Source: Firmicutes bacterium UBA3941
GTDB taxonomy: Bacteria > Bacillota > Clostridia > Caldicoprobacterales > UBA3941
NCBI GenBank assembly: GCA_002385665.1
Contig: DGDX01000113.1
Location: 565-5,612, forward strand
Direction of reading: 5' to 3'
DNA length: 5,048 nucleotides
The translations under genes and the position numbers were made by a program. Below the pieces are notes generated by a model, which saw nothing but the letters and a program-made list of their open reading frames with translations, ran no database searches and was not told where the DNA came from. Every line of letters starts with the position of its first letter. Position 1 is the first letter of the stretch. Positions 1-4,707 of this stretch are shown here, one piece after another.

Positions 1-175
1 GCCCTTTTTTTGAAGTGGCGTGTCTGAATATTTCGAATTAATCCCGGATGCTTATCACATTTTCTTGCTAAGATATGACATCCTCATGTATGTATATGGG
101 CGGGGAGGATGTCAACGGGTAAATTCGGAATGACTATATAATGGGTTATCTATCCTACTAAAAACCACTTATTTG
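1..175. other. Intergenic leader, no gene seen
   Basis: No reading frame of useful length with a ribosome binding site is visible on either strand. The first bases are GCCC followed by seven T (5-11). This could be the distal arm and U-tract of a terminator for a + strand gene left of the window, but the other arm is outside, so this is only a guess. The one clear structure is the 10-bp inverted repeat at 76-114, listed separately. Confidence 0.5.
76..114. repeat. Perfect 10-bp inverted repeat, possible stem-loop
   Basis: TGACATCCTC at 76-85 is exactly complementary to GAGGATGTCA at 105-114, with a 19-base GC-containing loop. No T-run follows on either strand, so it does not look like an intrinsic terminator. 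It lies about 60 bases before the -35 box of the NERD gene promoter. It could be a protein-binding site, a mobile-repeat relic or a structured RNA element of an upstream transcript. The sequence does not decide between these. Confidence 0.6.
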
Positions 176-205
176 TTGACAATATTATACAATTTGTGTT
201 AAAAT
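176..205 (+). promoter_or_regulatory. Sigma-A type promoter for the NERD gene
   Basis: A perfect -35 box TTGACA (176-181) is followed, after an 18-base AT-rich spacer, by a good -10 box TAAAAT (200-205). Transcription would start near 211-213, just before the hairpin at 217-249. It faces the gene at 270 and is the strongest promoter-like sequence in the window. Confidence 0.75.
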
Positions 206-216
206 ATTCACACGAC

Positions 217-249
217 AAAGCAGGCAGACCGGCAGGGTCTACCTGCTTT
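217..249 (+). promoter_or_regulatory. Strong hairpin at the 5' end of the NERD mRNA
   Basis: AAAGCAGGCAGACC (217-230) pairs with GGTCTACCTGCTTT (236-249). There is one C-A mismatch in fourteen positions and the loop is GGCAG. The stem sits only a few bases after the predicted transcription start and ends 6 bases before the ribosome binding site (AAAGGAG, 256-262). Only four T follow the stem, so full termination looks weak. It could be an attenuator, a 5' stem that stabilises the mRNA, or a target for an RNA-binding regulator. I do not recognise a known riboswitch fold. Confidence 0.6.
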
Positions 250-269
250 TATGGTAAAGGAGTTATATT

Positions 270-971
270 ATGTTGATAATACTGATATTGATTCTTATAG
301 TGGCGGTTGGACTGAAATTATTATCCCTACACTTTAAGTATAGCGATTCTAATTATAGAGCTGCCAGTGGCAACAGCTTTTTTAAGACTATATTCGACAA
401 AGGTAATTATGGTGAATTTTTAACTTTTGCAAATCTGGAAAAGCTGGGCGATCAACATAAGCTTATGACAAACCTATACATACCAAGAGATGACGGAACC
501 ACTACAGAAATAGATCTTATCATGATATCCCAGACCGGTATATATGTATTAGAATCCAAGAATTACAGCGGATGGATCTTTGGGGACGAAAAATATAAGA
601 ATTGGACTCAGACTTTTGATAACGGACAAAAAAATCGATTCTACAATCCTATCTGGCAAAATAAAGCTCATATCAATGCACTTAAGACAGTCATAAATTC
701 AGATAATGATAATTTGTACAAGTCCTATATTATATTCAGCCAGAGATGCACTCTGAAGAAAATAAATGTTACCTCCCCCAATGTTAAAGTTATTAAAAGA
801 GACCAATTGATCAAGACCATAAAGCAGGATATTGATGACTCACCCAAGCTACTCACACCTGATGAAGTTAACCAGCTATATCTATCATTGCAGAAGTACG
901 CCAATGCTGACGAAGCGGTTAAGCAGGCACATATTGAGAATATAAAATCCAGGGCTACTTACGCTGAATAA
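270..971 (+). CDS. Membrane-anchored NERD-domain (nuclease-related) protein
   Basis: This 233-residue protein begins with a hydrophobic segment (about residues 2-22, rich in Leu/Ile) that should act as an uncleaved membrane anchor. A NERD domain follows at roughly residues 43-150. Its hallmarks are visible: KGNYGE with Glu49, then EIDLI with Asp82, then the strand GIYVLESKN with Glu95 and Lys97. This is the D...ExK pattern of the PD-(D/E)XK nuclease fold, so the putative active site looks intact. The C-terminal part (about 175-233) is mostly charged and probably helical. NERD proteins are predicted to process nucleic acid, but the substrate is generally unknown; nuclease activity here is inferred from the family. 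The ATG has AAAGGAG seven bases upstream, and the promoter and hairpin at 176-249 lead directly into it. A small protein gene follows at 1098. Confidence 0.85.
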   Translation: MLIILILILIVAVGLKLLSLHFKYSDSNYRAASGNSFFKTIFDKGNYGEFLTFANLEKLGDQHKLMTNLYIPRDDGTTTEIDLIMISQTGIYVLESKNYSGWIFGDEKYKNWTQTFDNGQKNRFYNPIWQNKAHINALKTVINSDNDNLYKSYIIFSQRCTLKKINVTSPNVKVIKRDQLIKTIKQDIDDSPKLLTPDEVNQLYLSLQKYANADEAVKQAHIENIKSRATYAE

Positions 972-983
972 AGGTAGATATAT

Positions 984-999
984 GTGTATACACTATAAT
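984..999 (+). promoter_or_regulatory. Palindrome GTGTATACAC joined to a TATAAT box
   Basis: A perfect 10-base palindrome (984-993) runs directly into TATAAT (994-999), in the gap between the NERD gene and the small gene at 1098. The layout could be a -10 box with an adjoining operator. No recognisable -35 box lies 16-18 bases upstream, so promoter function is doubtful. A stem-loop at 1021-1043 (AAGCTTCATAC against GTATGATGCTT, one mismatch) would fall in the resulting leader. Confidence 0.25.
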
Positions 1000-1097
1000 G
1001 TTTTATATTTAGCCTGACAAAAGCTTCATACGGTATGATGCTTACCAGATGTATTGAGTTAGTTTATAAGATGTTTAAGTAATACGGAGTGTTTAGG

Positions 1098-1253
1098 ATG
1101 GATAAGATAGAGAAACTAGTAGAAATATTTGAAGAACGTGTAAAAAGTATAGCAGATAGTGTAGAAAATAAGGACAGGGACACCTTATTAGAGGTCAGTG
1201 AAGAACTGAATACAATTCTCAGTAAAATAGTTGATGAGTTAAATAAAGACTAA
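1098..1253 (+). CDS. Small acidic helical protein, 51 residues, unknown function
   Basis: The frame begins with ATG at 1098, has GGAG at 1086-1089 (eight bases upstream), and ends at TAA 1251-1253. The product (MDKIEKLVEIFEERVKS... ending in VDELNKD) has no Cys, Trp, Pro or Gly and is rich in Glu, Asp, Lys, Leu, Ile and Val. The spacing of hydrophobic residues suggests two amphipathic helices, perhaps a helical hairpin or a small coiled-coil dimer. No signal peptide or membrane segment is present. The ribosome binding site, clean codon use and coherent amphipathic pattern argue that it is real. It follows the NERD gene on the same strand after 126 bases and may be cotranscribed with it. I do not recognise the family and assign no function. 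Confidence 0.65.
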   Translation: MDKIEKLVEIFEERVKSIADSVENKDRDTLLEVSEELNTILSKIVDELNKD

Positions 1254-1256
1254 ACA

Positions 1257-1281
1257 TGACAAGGGGACGTTTCGTTTGTCA
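1257..1281. repeat. Dispersed GGGGACG repeat, copy 1
   Basis: This 25-base unit begins TGACAAG and ends in GGGGACGTTTCGTTTGTCA. It matches 4708-4732 at 24 of 25 positions. Its ends TGACAA and TTGTCA are complementary, so a short stem could form. It starts four bases after the stop codon of the small gene. Similar short GGGGACG...TTGTCA units are, from memory, common between genes in Clostridia and behave like REP-type mobile repeats. That link is recollection, not tested here. Confidence 0.7.
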
Positions 1282-1293
1282 CATTTCGTTTGA

Positions 1294-1317
1294 TGACAAG
1301 GAGATGTTTCTTTTGCA
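1294..1317. repeat. Degenerate tandem copy of the GGGGACG repeat
   Basis: TGACAAGGAGATGTTTC followed by TTTTGCA resembles the unit at 1257-1281, with several substitutions and the last bases decayed. It lies 12 bases after that unit in the same orientation. The two form a short tandem pair, the usual arrangement for REP-like elements. Confidence 0.5.
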
Positions 1318-1415
1318 ATCGGATATAAAAAAATAAATATCAAGGCCGACCTGGTATATTCCTGATGTATTTGGCAGTACTAAAATGAGAATTATGGAAA
1401 CCAATAACACACAAT
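1318..1415. other. Gap between repeat pair and istB remnant
   Basis: Nothing convincing is encoded here. On the - strand it is where the ATP-binding part of istB would continue, but no Walker A (GxxGxGKT) motif is found in any frame. The + strand frame that is open across 1342-1474 is treated as a shadow of the istB remnant. Confidence 0.4.
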
Positions 1416-1608
1416 TGCTTCAAGAAAGGATAAGGATTCAATATCGTGAAGCTGTAGGGTTTGTGGAAATCTGATATGTGAAAAATCATACCCTTGCAGT
1501 GACTTTAGCACGTGGAATCCGACATTGGTTCAGGTTTCTGATCCGTCTTTTTTCCTCACGATCCTTATGGAGTTCTTTTAGTAGTTTTAGCAGAAATTCT
1601 TCATGGCG
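1416..1608 (-). pseudogene. Fragment of an IS21-family IstB helper ATPase gene, frameshifted
   Basis: Read on the - strand from 1605, one frame gives HEEFLLKLLKEL...REEKRRIRNLNQCRIPRAK (to about 1504). After one extra base (1503) the next frame continues SLQGYDFSHIRFPQTL...DIESLSFLEA to 1416. Joined, this follows the start of the IstB domain: (S/T)HEEFLLKLL, a basic R..R...L stretch, KTL.GYDF, then a ...LSF(I/L)E segment just ahead of the ATP-binding loop. IstB is the AAA+ helper of IS21-type transposition. About the first 35 residues are missing, and everything from Walker A onward is missing, so it cannot work. The similarity begins almost exactly where the IS3 element's left end is placed, which suggests insertion into istB. 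Assignment rests on pattern recall of the family. Confidence 0.65.
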
Positions 1609-1610
1609 GA

Positions 1611-1631
1611 TTAACCCCCTTATTTTAGAGA
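1611..1631. repeat. Probable left terminal inverted repeat of the IS
   Basis: TTAACCCCCT (1611-1620) matches the right-end TTAGCCCCCT at nine of ten positions. TTTAGAGA (1624-1631) then matches TTTAGACA after three bases here against six there. The istB similarity on the outer side stops within a few bases, which independently supports a border here. A weaker ungapped alternative starts near 1853. Confidence 0.4.
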
Positions 1632-1638
1632 AAAACTC

Positions 1639-1914
1639 TTAGATTCTCTTGCTATCATAGGATTGCTTAATATTCCGTTGCCAAGGTTCACAAGTGTGCA
1701 CACCCACGGATAATTTTTCAAGAATCCCTATTGACAACGAGCCTCTCGGGATGTGATTAACCAGCCGATGGGCCATCCGCAGAAATCCCCGTGGGTAATC
1801 CTTAAGGGTGCGGCTATGGGATTTGCGGCTGGCGCCATACCAGGCTATCACAACCCGCCACTCATAGTAAACAGTACTTAAAAATTTATCCTTACTCTTT
1901 GGGTAATCATAGTC
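1639..1914 (-). other. Open tail in the orfB frame after its TAG stop
   Basis: Directly after the orfB TAG (1917-1915) the same frame stays open for 91 codons to TAA at 1641-1639. The stretch has no ATG near its start. A GTG at 1851-1849 could begin a 70-residue product, but it has no good ribosome binding site. The translation (YYEWRVVIAWYGASRK..., later VGVHTCEPWQRN) is richer in Arg, Trp and His than its neighbours, and the DNA is richer in GC. I do not recognise a domain. It may be the non-coding tail of the IS, a fused remnant of another gene, or a readthrough extension. ACCCACGG (1702-1709) and its complement CCGTGGGT (1789-1796) could form a long-range stem, and GTGTGCACAC (1694-1703) is a perfect palindrome. 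Confidence 0.35.
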
Positions 1915-2853
1915 CTATACCCTGACCACAGATGGCTGAATTTGTCCTGCTAACACGGCTAGATAGTATTCCGCCGGTGGCAAGTACTTTATCGAAGAAT
2001 GGATCCTTATATTGCAGTAATAGTCCATATATCCAACGATAGCCATGTATGCATGGGCGTAGGTTTCAAACTCATTGCTGGATAGACAATCATCCTCCAA
2101 TATCCGATGAAACGCTTCTATATGAGCATTTTTATTGGGTGTATTTACAGGAATCCTTTCGTGCCCGATCCCAAGTTCACTTAAGGCCTCTTCAAATACA
2201 TGGCTTACAAATTGGGGACCATTATCAGAGCGCACTACCAAATTAGTTTCCTTTGGATCGATATTCCGGCGTTTTAAAGCGTTTTCCAATGTGAATACGG
2301 CATCTTGCCCGGTACAACGAAGACCAATATGATAATCGATAATATTGCGATCTAGAACATCTATAAAAGAAAGGATATAAAAGAATCTGTCTTCGCCGGA
2401 TATATATCCATACTTGATATCTACCTCCCAGAGCTGGTTAGGGGCTATAATCTTCCGATTACGGGCAATACACCTTGGATACTTGACCTTTATCTGCCTT
2501 TGAGGCTTTAAGATCCCTAGCTTGCTGCAAAGCCTGTAAACTTTCTTGTGGTTGATAATTAAATTGTATTTACGCTCTAGGATAATGTGAATTTTATAAT
2601 AGCCATAGCCAAAAGCTTCGCCTTCAATGAGCTCCATGATATATTCCTCTATTTGGCCATCGAATACCTTTTCACCCTTAGTAGTCAGGGAATAGCCCGG
2701 GATAGGCCTACCGCCTCCATACGCCCTATCTAGCCCTTTATTGGCTACCCGATAATAGTAGGTTGATGGATTAAGGTCAAGTATTGTGAATACCTCTGAG
2801 GCATTGAAGCCAGTGTCTATATAGTCTTGTGCCGTTTCTACTTTATGGGTCAA
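1915..2853 (-). CDS. IS3-family transposase OrfB (DDE integrase domain)
   Basis: OrfB supplies the catalytic part of the transposase that cuts and joins the IS ends. The 312-residue frame has an HTH-like N-terminus (about 1-40, ASEVFTILDLNPSTYYYR) and the conserved HTH_21-type segment EAFGYGYYKIHIIL (79-92). An rve/DDE domain follows. Its triad is complete: Asp145 in LWEVDIKYG, Asp210 in VRSDNGPQF, and Glu246 in NAHIEAFHR, with the last two 35 residues apart (DD(35)E). The C-terminal RIHSSIKYLPPAEYY is typical of IS3 members. The frame starts with TTG, whose last two bases overlap the orfA stop (TTGA). No strong ribosome binding site is present, so most product is probably made as an OrfAB fusion of about 417 residues through the A8 slip site. 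The group within IS3 is not determined. Confidence 0.93.
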   Translation of the reverse strand: MTHKVETAQDYIDTGFNASEVFTILDLNPSTYYYRVANKGLDRAYGGGRPIPGYSLTTKGEKVFDGQIEEYIMELIEGEAFGYGYYKIHIILERKYNLIINHKKVYRLCSKLGILKPQRQIKVKYPRCIARNRKIIAPNQLWEVDIKYGYISGEDRFFYILSFIDVLDRNIIDYHIGLRCTGQDAVFTLENALKRRNIDPKETNLVVRSDNGPQFVSHVFEEALSELGIGHERIPVNTPNKNAHIEAFHRILEDDCLSSNEFETYAHAYMAIVGYMDYYCNIRIHSSIKYLPPAEYYLAVLAGQIQPSVVRV

Positions 2854-3167
2854 AGTGCATTCGTTTTTTTTAATAGGTCGGATAGGATCTCTATTTCCAG
2901 CTCCTTTTTACCTACAATCGCCTTTAGCTGATGAATCTGTTTAAGTGCAGAATCAAGGTCTAATGGCTCTTGCGATAGGCTTTGGTATGGGATCAGTGCT
3001 TTTTTTTGTACTTCTTTGTATGGCTGATTCTTGCTGTCCCTAACCCATCGGCTTACAACGCCAGGATTAATATTATATTTGCGAGCAACTACAGTAGCAT
3101 TGCCTGTTTCTATGGCCTCTTTAACTAGTTTTTCTTTAAATGCTGCATCGTATCTTTTCTTCTGCAA
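2850..3167 (-). CDS. IS3-family OrfA, DNA-binding part of the transposase
   Basis: OrfA (105 residues) recognises the IS ends. Residues about 4-47 form a helix-turn-helix of the IS3/IS911 OrfA type (RYDAAFKEKLVKEA, VARKYNINPGVVSRWV). Residues about 72-101 form a leucine-rich coiled coil (LDSALKQIHQLK...LEIEILSDLLKK) used for multimerisation in this family. The start is TTG at 3167-3165. It is the only plausible one, because an in-frame TGA lies two codons upstream and no internal ATG exists; GGGGGG ends eight bases before it. The frame ends in TGA at 2852-2850, just after the slippery A8 run. A promoter lies at 3191-3219. Confidence 0.9.
   Translation of the reverse strand: MQKKRYDAAFKEKLVKEAIETGNATVVARKYNINPGVVSRWVRDSKNQPYKEVQKKALIPYQSLSQEPLDLDSALKQIHQLKAIVGKKELEIEILSDLLKKTNAL
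2864..2871 (-). other. Slippery A8 run for -1 programmed frameshift (orfA to orfB)
   Basis: On the - strand the orfA codons TTA AAA AAA ACG contain a run of eight A, giving an A-AAA-AAA heptamer in the correct phase. Slipping back one base changes the frame to AAC GAA TGC ACT TTG ACC. This is the orfB frame and has no stop between the site and orfB. The result would be LLKK-NECT followed by OrfB. This is the classic IS3 way of making the OrfAB transposase. I did not find a clear stimulatory stem downstream. Confidence 0.75.
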
Positions 3168-3190
3168 TTGTCATTCCCCCCATCGATTTT

Positions 3191-3219
3191 AGTATATCAT
3201 TGCATAGTGCAATTGTCTA
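3191..3219 (-). promoter_or_regulatory. Promoter of the IS transposase genes
   Basis: On the - strand TAGACA (3219-3214, five of six against TTGACA) is followed after exactly 17 bases by TATACT (3196-3191, five of six against TATAAT), 24 bases before the orfA start. The -35 box lies inside the proposed right terminal repeat. The spacer contains the stem ATTGCA-CTA-TGCAAT (3213-3199), so a DNA-binding protein or cruciform could mask the promoter. Confidence 0.65.
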
Positions 3220-3237
3220 AAGTAGTTAGGGGGCTAA
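3214..3237. repeat. Probable right terminal inverted repeat of the IS
   Basis: Read inward on the - strand it is TTAGCCCCCT, AACTAC, TTTAGACA. It pairs with the left repeat at 1611-1631. The element's tip could lie a few bases further out, because IS3 members usually end in TG...CA and no such dinucleotide pair fits at 3237. Confidence 0.45.
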
Positions 3238-3514
3238 AAGGGTATTATCATTCTATGATAATGTCGTTGAACTTATTCTGATGAAATATCATGTGTATAG
3301 AACTTTTACACAAACAGACAACAACACTAATATTCCATCAAGGAACAAATAAGTCACTAAGTTCAGATACCTGTTGAATCAATCATTTAGTTGTTATTCA
3401 TGGGTATATGCATTATATCGGTAAATGGTAAATCTCAAATTGATTATCCACGCCATAATGGTCATTATCTTAAATATCTGCAGTTGGTACCATATATGTT
3501 GAGGGGATACTTAT
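3238..3514. other. Non-coding stretch right of the IS
   Basis: No supported gene is seen here. ATTATCAT (3244-3251) and ATGATAAT (3255-3262) form a perfect 8-bp stem with a three-base loop, only six bases outside the IS border. The + strand frame at 3400-3531 (MGICIISVNGKSQ..., 43 codons) is open but has no ribosome binding site and runs into the decayed regulator. The missing N-terminal part of istB was looked for here on the - strand and not found. Confidence 0.45.
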
Positions 3515-3711
3515 TTGAAAAATTTAATTGAATTACGAAAACAGATGGTATGAGTCAATTAGAGTTGGTAGAAATGTTAGGGATTCTACAAGAATGTATA
3601 AGTAAATTCAAAAATGGAATTTGAGAGCCAATAATAAAGGCCTGATAAAATGATAAGAAAAATTTAACTGTTCCATCGACTGCCTCCTTGGATGATCTTT
3701 TCAGCGATTAG
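3515..3711 (+). pseudogene. Decayed XRE-type helix-turn-helix regulator
   Basis: A TTG start at 3515, with GAGGGG eight bases upstream, opens KNLIELRKQM. The frame then hits TGA at 3551. Restoring one lost base near 3548 lets it continue from ATG 3550 as MSQLELVEMLGI..ECISKFKNGI, then TGA (3622), EPIIKA, TGA TAA (3643-3648), and finally LTVPSTASLDDLF up to TAG at 3709. Without the lesions this reads as a short XRE/Cro-CI regulator: LR...GMSQ.ELAE.LGIS...ISK.ENG..EP is the helix-turn-helix signature, and SLDDLF resembles the usual end of such proteins. Such regulators often control prophage, toxin-antitoxin or mobile genes; no intact partner is present here. The frameshift and multiple stops leave it non-functional unless the sequence contains errors. 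Confidence 0.65.
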
Positions 3712-3712
3712 A

Positions 3713-3757
3713 GGTAGTCATCAAAAACAGTATGACTATTAATTCTATTAAATAGAA
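3713..3757. terminator. Hairpins between convergent genes, possible weak terminator
   Basis: TAGTCAT (3715-3721) pairs with ATGACTA (3732-3738) around a ten-base A-rich loop. TTCTATT (3743-3749) pairs with AATAGAA (3751-3757). They lie between the decayed regulator and the end of the radical SAM gene on the other strand. Neither stem is GC-rich nor followed by a long T-run, so termination is only plausible from position. Confidence 0.3.
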
Positions 3758-3779
3758 AATTCGATTAGTGAATCCGTTA

Positions 3780-4691
3780 CTAAAGCCGAGTATTAGTCAG
3801 CCCTAGTTTCTCTGCATATTCAATAGCATTATAGTATTCCTGCCTGCTTATCCTTCTGCCAAGTTCTGGATATAGATAAGCCTGGTGTGCCGGATAATAT
3901 TGGTTCATTATATTTACAGCTGTATCTTTGGAAAGTTCCGCGGCAATAAAATCCAAAACTTTCTCGGTGTCAGCAAGATTATCTGGCATCACCAGATGTC
4001 TTATTAAAAGACCGGAACAGGCAATACCCCTATCATCCAGCTTTAGGTTTCCAACCTGGCGATACATTTCCTTTACCGCTGCAGTTGCTATATCAAAATA
4101 ATCTGTAACTTTAGTATATTTTTTGGCCTTTTCATTATTGCCGAACTTGATATCCGGCATATAGATATCAATAATCCCATCCAATAGCTTTAAGGTTTCG
4201 ATGTCATCGTACCCTCCGGTGTTATAGACCAAGGGCAAGGTTAGTCCGTCCTTTATAGCCAGGCTAAGGGCTTCAACAATTTGAGGGACAAAATGGGAGG
4301 GTGAAACCAGATTTATATTATGACATCCCCTTCTTTGGAGGGCCAGCATAATTCTAGCAAGTTCTTGAGGGGATACCTTGTATCCCTCACCTTTATGGCT
4401 GATCTCATAGTTCTGGCAAAAGACACAGCGTAAGGTACAGTGGCTGAAGAAGATGGTTCCCGAACCTCCCTCTCCAACAAGTATGCCTTCTTCACCAAAG
4501 TGAGGTCCATAGGCGCTGATAACCATTTTAGTCCCCGCCTGGCAAAAACCCCGTTTATTTTCCAAGCGGTTGACCTGGCAGTGGTGGGGGCAGACAGTGC
4601 AGCTCTTTAGTTTTTCCTTAAGAAGGGTGACCCGATGTTCAATCTCACCATTCTCAGCTAGCTTTAAATATCTGGCTTGATACTTTCCCAT
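3780..4691 (-). CDS. PflX-like radical SAM protein (COG1313 type)
   Basis: This intact 303-residue protein belongs to the radical SAM superfamily, close to pyruvate formate-lyase activating enzymes. The SAM-binding [4Fe-4S] motif is C85-TLR-C89-VF-C92. It is preceded by GSGTIFFSHC and by the HFGEEG segment (64-69). An N-terminal four-cysteine group (Cys31, Cys34, Cys38, Cys50) probably binds a second metal or cluster. The phrases NINLVSPSHFVPQI, VYNTGGYDD, DIYMPDIKFG, RHLVMPDN and MNQYYPAH are typical of the PflX/COG1313 group and run to the C-terminus. Length and motifs are normal. The substrate of this group is not established; it should be cytoplasmic and oxygen-sensitive. I place the start at ATG 4691 rather than the in-frame ATG at 4706, because GGGAGGTG (4704-4697) lies five bases before it and would otherwise be inside the gene. 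The MFS gene upstream is on the same strand, 121 bases away. Confidence 0.9.
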   Translation of the reverse strand: MGKYQARYLKLAENGEIEHRVTLLKEKLKSCTVCPHHCQVNRLENKRGFCQAGTKMVISAYGPHFGEEGILVGEGGSGTIFFSHCTLRCVFCQNYEISHKGEGYKVSPQELARIMLALQRRGCHNINLVSPSHFVPQIVEALSLAIKDGLTLPLVYNTGGYDDIETLKLLDGIIDIYMPDIKFGNNEKAKKYTKVTDYFDIATAAVKEMYRQVGNLKLDDRGIACSGLLIRHLVMPDNLADTEKVLDFIAAELSKDTAVNIMNQYYPAHQAYLYPELGRRISRQEYYNAIEYAEKLGLTNTRL

Positions 4692-4707
4692 TGTTTCACC
4701 TCCCATA

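Larger units (their letters stand above)
1611..3237 (-). mobile_element. IS3-family insertion sequence (boundaries approximate)
   Basis: The element contains orfA, a slippery A8 site and orfB in the order typical of IS3, all on the - strand. Imperfect terminal repeats are proposed at 1611-1631 (TTAACCCCCT...TTTAGAGA) and, reversed, at 3237-3214 (TTAGCCCCCT...TTTAGACA). The left repeat needs a three-base gap for alignment. The layout CCCC(T)...AGACA resembles the ends of IS2-like members as I remember them. At about 1.63 kb the element would be slightly long for IS3, because of a 300-base tail after orfB. No target-site duplication is visible at these borders, so one end may be deleted or misplaced. 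The coding part looks intact, so the element may still be active. Confidence 0.6.

Noticed and set aside
251..334. ATG at 251 opening a 28-codon frame overlapping the NERD start
   Set aside because: It lies directly on the hairpin foot without a ribosome binding site and covers the NERD gene's own AAAGGAG.
1342..1474. Open + strand frame reading ..WYIPDVFGSTKMRIMETNN.. to TGA at 1472
   Set aside because: It looked coding-like, but it has no ribosome binding site and lies antisense to the istB remnant, which gives a better family match.
1853..1880. Alternative left IS end near AACCCGCC...TAAACAG
   Set aside because: Its spacing agrees with the right end, but only about half the positions match, fewer than for the gapped candidate at 1611. 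Kept only as a fallback.
2049..2332. Two + strand open frames of 65 codons inside orfB
   Set aside because: They are antisense shadows of a clearly real transposase and have no recognisable content.
3400..3531. 43-codon + strand frame MGICIISVNGKSQ..
   Set aside because: It has no ribosome binding site and no recognised family, and it overlaps the start of the better supported decayed regulator.
4313..4510. 65-codon - strand frame inside the radical SAM gene
   Set aside because: It is an out-of-frame shadow of the intact COG1313-type gene.
4692..4706. Upstream ATG at 4706 as start of the radical SAM gene
   Set aside because: Using it would place the GGGAGGTG ribosome binding site inside the coding sequence, and no site lies before 4706 except the dispersed repeat.
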